A stretch of 64,000 nt of DNA from Gilliamella bombicola (GTDB taxonomy: Bacteria; Pseudomonadota; Gammaproteobacteria; Enterobacterales; Orbaceae), in assembly GCF_900094945.1 (NCBI RefSeq), contig NZ_FMAQ01000001.1, positions 186,001 through 250,000 of the forward strand, written 5' to 3'. How positions within the stretch are numbered: the first letter of the stretch is position 1; each line of letters begins with the position of its first letter. This document shows positions 1 to 7,572 of the stretch, piece by piece. Both the position numbers and the translations under genes were made by a program. The notes under the pieces were generated by a model. The model was not told the DNA's origin and searched no databases. It saw nothing but the letters and a program-made list of their open reading frames with translations.

Positions 1-297
1 AATGGCAATGACTAAACAACCGACACCAATTTCAGCTCTTGCTGTCCAAAAACACTTCATGATTTTCCCTGCACCAGCAGCATGCATGTGTCCGCTATGG
101 GCAAGCTCACTACTTGCTCTATCCATAGCATTACTTACCGTGCCACCCATTGAATCATTCATGGTATGACTCATTGTATCAACTGGCATCACAGCATTTT
201 CAGGCGGTGGGCAAACAGGTAAGATATATAATGGAAATAAAATAATTAATACACCAAGGACAATAAAGATACTTGACGAAATAATACGGTTTTTCAT
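1..297 (-). CDS. DUF4418 family membrane protein, C-terminus cut by window edge
   Basis: Translating the minus strand from the ATG at 297 gives 99 codons without a stop, running off the window. The product has an N-terminal hydrophobic segment (about residues 5-30), a Met/His-rich stretch (HSGHMHAAGAG near residue 68) and then MKCFWTARAEIGVG. That last block resembles the conserved block I associate with DUF4418 proteins. The gene follows the ABC ATPase by 20 bp on the same strand and is therefore probably the last or a late gene of the iron-uptake operon. The His/Met residues could bind metal, but that is inference. The function of the family is not known to me. It is partial only because of the window edge; there is no sign of a pseudogene. 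Confidence 0.7.
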   Translation of the reverse strand, partial: MKNRIISSSIFIVLGVLIILFPLYILPVCPPPENAVMPVDTMSHTMNDSMGGTVSNAMDRASSELAHSGHMHAAGAGKIMKCFWTARAEIGVGCLVIAI

Positions 298-317
298 ATA
301 CGACAACCTTTTGTTGG

Positions 318-977
318 TTAATTATTAATGATACGCGCGACTTTGCCGTGCTCCAGTACTACTGTGGTTTGAGCATGTTTTGATACTTCTGGTGAGTGAG
401 TAACCACAATGATTGTACTGCCTTCTTCGTGCAGTTGATGTAGTAAATTCATAACCATCGCTTCATTGCTTTCATCTAAATTACCAGTTGGTTCATCGGC
501 TAGTATTAACTTAGGATAATTAATTAATGCCCTAGCAATACAAACTCGTTGCTGTTCTCCCCCCGATAACTGTCGCGGTAAGTGCTTAGCACGGGCGGCA
601 AGCCCTACCCGCTCAAGTGCTTGCATGGCTTCTTTTTCGTCGACCATACTATGATAATACTGGGCGACCATAACATTTTCTAGTGCTGTTAAATACGGTA
701 CTAGATGGAATTGTTGAAAAATCAAGCCTATCTTATCTCGGCGAATTTCTGTCAATTGGGACAAAGAAAGCTGAGTAATATCTTGTCCATCGAGAATAAC
801 CGAACCAAGTGAAGGTTTATCCATACAACCAATGATATTCATCAAAGTCGTTTTACCACTACCAGATGGTCCCATGATCGATAACCAATTCCCTTCCTCA
901 ACCGTTAGATTCACCTCAGACAATGCATGCAGTGAACCATAAATCTTAGACACATTTTTTACTTCGAGTATATTCAT
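318..977 (-). CDS. ABC transporter ATPase of the P19/FTR1 iron-uptake operon
   Basis: This is a 219-residue ATPase of the LolD/MacB type. Walker A GPSGSGKTT is at residues 36-44, the Q-loop lies near 88, the signature LSGGEQQR is at 137-144, and Walker B with the catalytic Glu (LILADE) is at 157-162, followed by the H-loop His in VVTHS. All ATPase motifs are intact. It lies 10 bp after the second FtsX-type permease and should power the pair of FtsX proteins. This matches the ATPase that follows FTR1-P19 genes in Campylobacter jejuni (Cj1663). LolD- or MacB-like activity is not expected, because neither LolCE nor MacB lies here. The transported substrate is unknown; a role in iron or redox handling in the periplasm is inferred from context. 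Confidence 0.9.
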   Translation of the reverse strand: MNILEVKNVSKIYGSLHALSEVNLTVEEGNWLSIMGPSGSGKTTLMNIIGCMDKPSLGSVILDGQDITQLSLSQLTEIRRDKIGLIFQQFHLVPYLTALENVMVAQYYHSMVDEKEAMQALERVGLAARAKHLPRQLSGGEQQRVCIARALINYPKLILADEPTGNLDESNEAMVMNLLHQLHEEGSTIIVVTHSPEVSKHAQTTVVLEHGKVARIINN

Positions 978-987
978 ACTTTATATC

Positions 988-2130
988 CTATTCACCACGT
1001 AAAACTAACGCTGGTTCGACCTCAAGTGCACGTTTTACCGGAATTAAACACGCAATCACCGTAACTATCGCCGAAATAATAATGGTGACTGGAATTAGAT
1101 AAAACTCAATAATAATTGAACGACCAAACACATTGGTACTGATGATTTGCGCAAAAATAAACCCACAAATAGCCCCAATCATGCCACCAACGATACCTAA
1201 AACTAATCCTTCGGCTAAAAACTCTTTTGCGATACTTTGGTTAGTTGCCCCGATTGCTTTTTTAAGACCAATCTCTTTGCGGCGCTCCATGACCACAGTC
1301 ATCATGGTGGTGGCCACACAAATCATAGTTAGTATTAATACAACAAAAGTGACTAAATAAAGTAACGAGGATAATTTACCAAGTACCAGAGTTTCGGATT
1401 TTGTCACCCATTTAATCAAATGAGGATCGATTGTGCTGGATTGTTGTTTGAGTGTCTCAATATACTGCTGTAACTCAAGTTCAGTTGCCGTAATACTCAC
1501 TTCGACTACTTCGGCTTGTTCTCTTTCTTCAAATAACTGTTCTAAATCATGTAAGTCAATAAAAATAAAACCATCTTCAGAGCGCCCTGTTTTGACAATG
1601 CCGGTGACTTTCAGGTCCTCATCAAAACGTGAGTCTTGTTTAGATTTACCCGAAATGGTCATAGGGCTACCAATGGTTAACTTAGCGAAATTAGCAATAT
1701 CGGTACCAATCATTATTTCATGTGGATTTTGTGGCAACGTACCTTCAATGTGCCAATAAGGACTGGTTTTAGTTACTTGCTTAAAGTCTGTTCCCACAAT
1801 AGTATAAGGGTGTTGATTACTGCGAATTGACTCATAACGAAACGGGGTCACGCCAAGTAATTTATCTTTTGGCAAAAAACTCACCGCATTATTAACATCC
1901 GTCATTGCCACCGTTGGCTGATTATTAGCGGGTAACAATAGAAGATTAGCACCATAAGAACGGAACTCTTGCCCCATTTGCCGTGGTATATCATAACAAA
2001 GCGTAATCATACCAAGGAGCACTGTTGCTCCAATTGCAACACCAAGCAAAGCAATAGCTATACGAGAACGGCGGCGGATAAGTGAACTAAACACCGTTTT
2101 AATAATAAAGCGTCTATTTTTATTCATCAT
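988..2130 (-). CDS. FtsX/MacB-type ABC permease, second of pair
   Basis: The 380-residue protein has one N-terminal membrane segment (about residues 20-45), a periplasmic MacB-like core domain (about 50-245) and three C-terminal membrane segments forming the FtsX domain (about 255-370). This is the usual topology of type VII (MacB-like) exporters. It sits 17 bp downstream of the first FtsX-type permease and shares its N-terminal pattern (RIAIALLGVAIGATV here, LIALTVALGVSLATA there), so the two are likely paralogues that form a heterodimer. It corresponds in position to Cj1662 of the C. jejuni p19 operon. The start is one of two adjacent ATG codons and I keep the first. Confidence 0.87.
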   Translation of the reverse strand: MMNKNRRFIIKTVFSSLIRRRSRIAIALLGVAIGATVLLGMITLCYDIPRQMGQEFRSYGANLLLLPANNQPTVAMTDVNNAVSFLPKDKLLGVTPFRYESIRSNQHPYTIVGTDFKQVTKTSPYWHIEGTLPQNPHEIMIGTDIANFAKLTIGSPMTISGKSKQDSRFDEDLKVTGIVKTGRSEDGFIFIDLHDLEQLFEEREQAEVVEVSITATELELQQYIETLKQQSSTIDPHLIKWVTKSETLVLGKLSSLLYLVTFVVLILTMICVATTMMTVVMERRKEIGLKKAIGATNQSIAKEFLAEGLVLGIVGGMIGAICGFIFAQIISTNVFGRSIIIEFYLIPVTIIISAIVTVIACLIPVKRALEVEPALVLRGE

Positions 2131-2147
2131 GATAGTGACCTTTCACC

Positions 2148-3434
2148 TTATCGACCATGTAGCACATCTGTTGGACGTAAAAACATCATAATACGCAATG
2201 CCGGTAAGCTACCTAACAAGGTGATCAAGCTAACCATAATTAGGACTAAAGGCACAATGATCATTTTAGGCTGAACAAACGATCCAAATACGGTATGACC
2301 AATGATTTGCGCAAAGCCAAGCCCAATAAAGTAACCAAAAAAACCACCAAGTAAGGCAATAATTAAGATCTCAGTTAATATTAACATCGCAACCGCTGTA
2401 TTGGTTGCGCCAAGCGCTTTTAATAAGCCAATTTCGGTACTACGTTCAATAACATTAGCTGTCACCAAATTTGAAATCGCCAATGCCGAACAAATCAACG
2501 ATAAGATAGTCAGCAATAACATTAATAATTGTGTTTTTTGTAATATTGCCCCCTCAGATTCAGCCACTTGCATAATAGCTTTGACTCTAACATCAGGCAT
2601 TAATTCTTCAAGTTGATAAGCTATTGAACTGATATAAGCGGTACAATACCATGTGTCCCACTCGGTTCTAGATAAGCTATTCGGATCTTGCGCCGCTTTG
2701 CGCGCTAATTCGTTTTCGGGGGTGGTTAATGCACTCACCTCAACACGCTCAACCAGCCCTTTTTTATTGGCAAGATCTTGTGCAACGGGTAACGATACAT
2801 AAATTTGAGCATCTTCTACGCCCCCGCTATGAAAAATATTATTCACTGTCAGAGTAAGCTTTTTGTTGTTTTGCATTGAGATAATATCTATCGTATCACC
2901 TAGCTTTAAATTCCACTGTTTCGCAACAGTTTCACCTACCATCACACCTTGCAAATTGTCATCGGTCATGGGCTTACCGTCAATTGTCCACCACGATTTC
3001 ATAGCTAACATGCCCGTATCAACCTGATCGCCAGTTGGTATATTAAGATGTTTATTAAACCAAGTGCCCACCACCGTAATAGGGTTATCATGAAAGGTCG
3101 CTTGAGTTGTTAGAAAAGGCGCAAAATCAACGATATTATAGGCCCAAAATATCATCTTAATTTTGACAAGTTCATCTTGCTTAATATACTGCACAGCTTG
3201 CCCTTTATCATTGTTATCAAGTTGATACATTTCACTAATTACAGAACTACCACGAGGAACGATATTGAGATTAGCACCATAGGCTTTTAATTCTTGGTTC
3301 ACTTTATCCCCCACGTCAAACATCACATTTAACATGGCGGTAGCAAGCGAAACGCCCAAAGCAACCGTTAGGGCAATAAGAAAGAGTTTCTTTTTTTGGT
3401 GAACTAATACACTACATAACATTCTGCGAAACAT
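2148..3434 (-). CDS. FtsX/MacB-type ABC permease, first of pair
   Basis: The 428-residue protein has an N-terminal membrane segment (about 15-38), a long periplasmic domain (about 40-295) and three C-terminal membrane helices (about 300-415) of the FtsX family. Its periplasmic domain is some 50 residues longer than that of its downstream partner. In the C. jejuni p19 operon the equivalent position is Cj1661. It is likely the other half of the heterodimeric permease energised by the ATPase at 318-977. It follows the DUF2318 protein with a 22-bp gap, which fits one transcript. A role in moving electrons, iron or a small molecule across the inner membrane is inferred only from the conserved neighbourhood. 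Confidence 0.87.
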   Translation of the reverse strand: MFRRMLCSVLVHQKKKLFLIALTVALGVSLATAMLNVMFDVGDKVNQELKAYGANLNIVPRGSSVISEMYQLDNNDKGQAVQYIKQDELVKIKMIFWAYNIVDFAPFLTTQATFHDNPITVVGTWFNKHLNIPTGDQVDTGMLAMKSWWTIDGKPMTDDNLQGVMVGETVAKQWNLKLGDTIDIISMQNNKKLTLTVNNIFHSGGVEDAQIYVSLPVAQDLANKKGLVERVEVSALTTPENELARKAAQDPNSLSRTEWDTWYCTAYISSIAYQLEELMPDVRVKAIMQVAESEGAILQKTQLLMLLLTILSLICSALAISNLVTANVIERSTEIGLLKALGATNTAVAMLILTEILIIALLGGFFGYFIGLGFAQIIGHTVFGSFVQPKMIIVPLVLIMVSLITLLGSLPALRIMMFLRPTDVLHGR

Positions 3435-3456
3435 AACCTATTCCTTTTAATACGCT

Positions 3457-4722
3457 TTATTTGAAACGACTTTTTTCTGCTTCAAGATTCGCAGGGCGAA
3501 TCACCATATTGCCGTCAATAATTTCGTATTTAAGTGGGACAGGGTTACACCCACCCGAAAATCCAATCGTTGCAATATTCATGACTACATCACACAAACT
3601 ACATACCACTTGATTACCGCGTTGGTAGTAACCACTTGCACCACAAATATCACAAGCATCAAATCCAACACCATAAGCATTTTCGCTTTTTTTGATAATA
3701 ATAAAGCGGACTAAAGTACCATCCGTTGTTTTATAACCATAACGATGTAAATTACCATCGTTCACCTGATCAAGGGGAATAACAATTAAGCCATGGGTAT
3801 TAGGGGTCACTGGCTCTGCTGGTGTAAGCTCTACCCCTTTATCAAAAATATAACGCGCACGCGTTACAGTATAAGCAGTGATTGCGGTACCCGCCATAAT
3901 CATTAAGGCACTTCTTCTATTGCTGTGTAATTGCGCTTTTAGTTTGCGAATTTGAGCTGGATTACTACCCACTAACGAGGTTGTTTTAGACTTGATGTAT
4001 AAAGCAATGGCTAAACAAATCACTATAGCCATAAAAATAAAGATAAAAAAGTTAATATGTCCAAGAATGAAAATAACCAACTTCATCATCCAAGGCTGTG
4101 TTGAAATAAAACGTCTAACAATTAAAATTTGTAAAATATTAATGCTATTTTGAATAGCAAAAATAATAATCGACAATGCAGTAATGGTAAAAACAAATTT
4201 AGTCGACAATCGACCACAAGCACGATAAACAAACAGCCCCGTTAACAAAATAACCAGCAGAGCAAACCCATAGCCTACCCACTTAAATAAGTAGTCATGA
4301 TTAAAGATAGAATCCATACCAACTGCAAATTCGAACGGGTAAAGCATTAAATTAGGTAAATATTGAGCACTGATCGAGCCAATACCTACTACAAATAGCA
4401 CTATCAATACAGCATTGCCAACACGTCCAATGCAATTATCAGTAGATTTTTGTAAACAAATACCTATTACAACGGGTATAGCAATAATAACCCAAGGTAT
4501 AATTACCCCAAGATCATAAAATTCACGAACAGCAAAACCCGTATTGCGTTTTAAAACGACATAGACTAAGGCAGCAACAAATCCCACTATAAAACCGAAT
4601 AAAATAATTTTTTTACTATGATTAGGTATTGATTTCACAACTACTGCACTAAGTAGTGCCATCATCATGGCCGGAACGAAAGTATTATCGGTAATATTGA
4701 TAAGGTATTGAAGCATATTCAT
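3457..4722 (-). CDS. DUF2318 polytopic membrane protein with C-terminal cysteine motifs
   Basis: The 421-residue protein has about nine hydrophobic segments over residues 10-310. A C-terminal domain follows that carries CDICG, then CSLCD, then GGCNP within about 40 residues. This Cys-rich tail is typical of DUF2318 (Fe-S membrane protein) in FTR1-P19 operons, equivalent to Cj1660 of C. jejuni. It probably binds iron, an Fe-S cluster or haem, and may take part in reducing Fe3+ before or during import. The ligand identity is inference. The domain order and the conserved place directly after P19 make the family assignment firm. Confidence 0.85.
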   Translation of the reverse strand: MNMLQYLINITDNTFVPAMMMALLSAVVVKSIPNHSKKIILFGFIVGFVAALVYVVLKRNTGFAVREFYDLGVIIPWVIIAIPVVIGICLQKSTDNCIGRVGNAVLIVLFVVGIGSISAQYLPNLMLYPFEFAVGMDSIFNHDYLFKWVGYGFALLVILLTGLFVYRACGRLSTKFVFTITALSIIIFAIQNSINILQILIVRRFISTQPWMMKLVIFILGHINFFIFIFMAIVICLAIALYIKSKTTSLVGSNPAQIRKLKAQLHSNRRSALMIMAGTAITAYTVTRARYIFDKGVELTPAEPVTPNTHGLIVIPLDQVNDGNLHRYGYKTTDGTLVRFIIIKKSENAYGVGFDACDICGASGYYQRGNQVVCSLCDVVMNIATIGFSGGCNPVPLKYEIIDGNMVIRPANLEAEKSRFK

Positions 4723-4741
4723 TGCCTAGTGATTACAAATG

Positions 4742-4770
4742 TTATTGGTGAGCATAATGCTCACCAATAA
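4742..4770 (-). other. Perfect 14-bp inverted repeat between P19 and DUF2318 genes
   Basis: Arms at 4742-4755 (TTATTGGTGAGCAT) and 4757-4770 are perfectly complementary with a one-base centre; as RNA the central bases would open into a small loop. It lies in the 96-bp gap between two co-directional operon genes. No T-run follows on the minus strand, so it is a poor classical terminator. It could be a processing or stabilising hairpin that keeps P19 mRNA more abundant than the downstream genes, or a partial attenuator. Confidence 0.75.
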
Positions 4771-4818
4771 CTGACTATTAATTATCAAATATAATTATAT
4801 TTAGTGTTTAAAACACAA

Positions 4819-5382
4819 TTACCATGCACGTGGAATATAATCAAAGTCCCAAGAAACTTCAATCGGTTTAGTCCAGAAGCGACCTTCTACCCCTGTTTCT
4901 TTATCAACGTGTAATAAATAACCTTGTTTTTCAGGATTTTCAATCGTAAACGTGACTTTATATTTACCTGCACCATCAAGTTTAATATTATTACCATAGT
5001 GAGGGCCATCCGATGCGTTCATTGGCATAAAGTTACCTTCGATCGCTTTATCGCTACCTTCTTTTTGTATTTTATACTTAACGGTCAAATAAGGGACAAA
5101 ATCACCAACGCCATAACCTAATTTGTTACCTTCTGCAGCAGAGATATCTGCTTCAATATGCATATCTGATTTTGAAGCTGGCAAACCACCCATTCCAGCC
5201 GGTTCCATATCAACAGGTTGGAAATAAACTGCGCCAATATGTAATGGACCAACAGTGACTTCATCACCGATTGGGAACTCTTCAAAACCTTTTTGTTCAC
5301 CTGGCGCTGGCGCTGCTGCGTGAGCAAACGAAGATAACGCAAGTATTGAAGCAATACCCGCAGATAATACTAATTTTTTCAT
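4819..5382 (-). CDS. fetP: Periplasmic P19 iron-transport protein (FetP-like)
   Basis: I start at the ATG at 5382 because AAGGAG lies six bases upstream; an in-frame ATG five codons earlier lacks this. The 187-residue product has a signal peptide (residues 1-23, cut after AHA) and an immunoglobulin-like P19 domain. Shared family blocks are VDMEPAGMGGL, SDMHIEADI (about 72-80) and FMPMNASDGPHYG (about 118-130). In C. jejuni P19 and E. coli FetP, His and Met residues bind Cu(II) and an iron site. The His residues at about 48, 75 and 128 and nearby Met residues are candidate ligands here. The protein should hand iron to the FTR1 permease encoded just upstream. Confidence 0.92.
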   Translation of the reverse strand: MKKLVLSAGIASILALSSFAHAAAPAPGEQKGFEEFPIGDEVTVGPLHIGAVYFQPVDMEPAGMGGLPASKSDMHIEADISAAEGNKLGYGVGDFVPYLTVKYKIQKEGSDKAIEGNFMPMNASDGPHYGNNIKLDGAGKYKVTFTIENPEKQGYLLHVDKETGVEGRFWTKPIEVSWDFDYIPRAW

Positions 5383-5504
5383 TGAAAACTCCTTCACTTT
5401 CTTTTTAACAACTTTTTTAACAAATATTCCTAAAGGCTTGTCTCTATTTTATTGGTGGCAAATCCGTTCACTCTTCAAACCATTCTTTTAAATGAATTAT
5501 ATTA

Positions 5505-6707
5505 TTAACTCTTATAATTTTTATGACTAGGCTTAAATATGTAATATATAACTGCAAACGCCACAATAAACACCATAATGACTTGTGGAATTAATGTCTC
5601 TAGTGTTGGATAAATACCTAAAATCTCAACAGAATGAACAAAATCAACAGGAGTAACCGAAATAATATCAGCCTCTTGCAACTCTTTCACTCCACCACCA
5701 GCAAAAGCAATTGCCATAACATACATTAATATACTAGTACCAATAAAGAATGGTTTAATCGGCAGTTTCATTGAGCCAAAACGAATCACCATAAAAATCA
5801 CTGCCAACACAATTGTTCCAACGGCTAGTCCATACCAAACCTTATCCATATGATCTTGAGCATCAACTAACATGGCTTGATAAAATAAGATCGTTTCAGC
5901 ACCTTCTCGAAAAACAGCTAAAAAAGCGGCAAAACCTAATGCAAAACGACTTCCTGATGAAATTGCTGTTTGCACTTTACCTTGGACATAACTCTTCCAC
6001 GCTTCAGCTTCGGCTTTAGAAAACATCCAGTTACTAATAAAAAACAACACCACTGTTGCAAGTAACATTGCCGAACCTTCTATAATTTCTTGATTAGCGC
6101 CACTGATTGTAATTGCAGATCGGAGTGCTATCGCAGCAAGTACACTGGCAAAAACAGCAGCAAGTGAACTCATATAAACTACTTTCACCATTGGCATATT
6201 CCCAGAACGAACAAGATAAGCTGAAATTGCTGCAATGACTAAAATCGCTTCTAAGCCTTCTCGGAATATAATAATAAATGAAGCAAAGAAAACGCCCCAA
6301 CCACTCTCTTTTTTGCCATCCAATTCGTTAGCGTCTTCATGCAACATTTTTAAAATTGTATCTATCTCAACACGAACAGCTTTATTTGGTGCACCATCAC
6401 TCATCAACCGCTTAATTTTAGCAAATTGATATTCAGTATCAGTGCCACGCTTACCCGAAATATAAGACATAACAGCACGCTCTACCCCGTGCTTTTCATA
6501 AAAGCCAAAATAGGCATTATTAACACGAGCTTTGGCACGCTCAACATCTTTCATAAAGTAGATATCATAAGCGTCATTTAAAATGACATCCATTTCACTA
6601 ATAATGGCATTCCAGCTTTCATATTTTTTTTCTACCGCATAAGACGATGGTGCAAAGGCCATTAAGCTTGCAATAAGAAGCAAAGCAAGTGTAATAAATC
6701 TTTTCAT
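5505..6707 (-). CDS. fetM: FTR1-family iron permease (FetM-like)
   Basis: The 400-residue protein has a signal peptide (1-24), a periplasmic domain of about 110 residues and seven membrane helices. Two iron-binding REXXE motifs are visible: REGLE at 149-153 and REGAE at 267-271, as required for FTR1 permeases. With P19 it forms the FetM-FetP type uptake route for iron. Its periplasmic region is much shorter than in C. jejuni Cj1658. It begins 16 bp after the nitroreductase gene, so the two are probably co-transcribed. Catalytic motifs are intact. Confidence 0.92.
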   Translation of the reverse strand: MKRFITLALLLIASLMAFAPSSYAVEKKYESWNAIISEMDVILNDAYDIYFMKDVERAKARVNNAYFGFYEKHGVERAVMSYISGKRGTDTEYQFAKIKRLMSDGAPNKAVRVEIDTILKMLHEDANELDGKKESGWGVFFASFIIIFREGLEAILVIAAISAYLVRSGNMPMVKVVYMSSLAAVFASVLAAIALRSAITISGANQEIIEGSAMLLATVVLFFISNWMFSKAEAEAWKSYVQGKVQTAISSGSRFALGFAAFLAVFREGAETILFYQAMLVDAQDHMDKVWYGLAVGTIVLAVIFMVIRFGSMKLPIKPFFIGTSILMYVMAIAFAGGGVKELQEADIISVTPVDFVHSVEILGIYPTLETLIPQVIMVFIVAFAVIYYIFKPSHKNYKS

Positions 6708-6723
6708 ATTCCGTTATTACCTC

Positions 6724-7356
6724 TTATTTTCCTAATAAAAGCATACCAAGTGGTTTACTGCCTTCGGGTAATTCTAGCTCTTGGATGATGACGTCTGGTT
6801 TAATAGAATGAATATAACGGGCGCTTAATTTCAACGCTGTCGCAGCTAAATAGGCATTTTGACTCATTGCGCCAACAGCTGTGTAACTAAAATTAGCAAT
6901 TTGTTCTGGATTGATATCCGTAAATGCATGCGCATCTGACACAAAAATCAACGAATAAGCCGCTCGCTTAGTAAAATTTTGTAAACCAATATCAGCACGA
7001 ATATCTTTATTATTAATTTCTTTTAAATAATGTCCTTCCCACTCATATAAAAAAGTGCCCTTTTCACCGGCAACATAAATTCGTACGTAAGGAGGATTAC
7101 CATTAGCCATTGGCACAGTCCAACCGTTTTTGCCTCGGTTTAAACCACTTGCCGCCCAAAGCACAGTTGAAAGTTCATCATCAGCCACTTGACCAGCAGG
7201 GAAACCACCTCCAGGCGTTGAAGAGCGCTTTTTCAAACTTTCAAACAAACTCATGCCATCTCTAGTTTGTGGTGTTGGTAATGTAATATCGGCATAACAA
7301 AAAAAGAAGCAAAATAAAGATAAAATGGCAATGACTTTCCGTATAAAACACGGCAT
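6724..7356 (-). CDS. Exported SagB-type nitroreductase-family protein
   Basis: I place the start at the ATG at 7356: AGGGG lies six bases upstream, and the product then opens with a clean signal peptide (MPCFIRKVIAILSLFCFFFCYA). A longer reading to 7413 would bury that signal. The mature protein of about 190 residues has the pattern of SagB/ThcOx-type nitroreductases: SLFESLKKRSSTPGG near the N-terminus, an ELSTVLWAASGLNR block, and a C-terminal AMSQNAYLAATALKL helix. Members usually bind FMN, which would be unusual for a Sec-exported protein. It heads the FTR1-P19 operon. A role in periplasmic iron reduction or maturation is inference from position only. Confidence 0.8.
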   Translation of the reverse strand: MPCFIRKVIAILSLFCFFFCYADITLPTPQTRDGMSLFESLKKRSSTPGGGFPAGQVADDELSTVLWAASGLNRGKNGWTVPMANGNPPYVRIYVAGEKGTFLYEWEGHYLKEINNKDIRADIGLQNFTKRAAYSLIFVSDAHAFTDINPEQIANFSYTAVGAMSQNAYLAATALKLSARYIHSIKPDVIIQELELPEGSKPLGMLLLGK

Positions 7357-7391
7357 AGCAACCCCTGACATCATAATAATGGAATAGGGAT

Positions 7392-7446
7392 ATCTTATTG
7401 CGAATGACATCAATTATCAACATCAAATAGTAACAATTATCATTTT
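7392..7446 (-). promoter_or_regulatory. Putative promoter with Fur-like site before the iron operon
   Basis: On the minus strand, TTGATA (7420-7415) and TAAGAT (7397-7392) are separated by 17 bases, matching a sigma-70 promoter 5/6 and 4/6. Just upstream, AATGATAATTGTTAC (about 7444-7430) resembles one and a half repeats of the Fur NATAAT pattern. Given that the operon imports iron, Fur control is expected, but the site is imperfect. Confidence 0.4.
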
Positions 7447-7572
7447 GCCCCATAGTAACACTATTTTTATTGGCATTTTATAATACGAAATTAACCGATA
7501 TTTTTATTTTTTTGCGCATTAAGTATATACTTAAGCAAAATTGATTCTTGAATAAATTGAGCAACACATTTT

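Noticed and set aside
1133-1360. Plus-strand frames opposite the FtsX and mnmE genes
   Set aside because: These are antisense shadows of long genes with conserved domains; codon use and motifs support only the minus-strand genes.
7357-7413. Longer N-terminus of the nitroreductase
   Set aside because: The ATG at 7356 has AGGGG upstream and exposes a proper signal peptide, while the extension overlaps the promoter-like -10 element.
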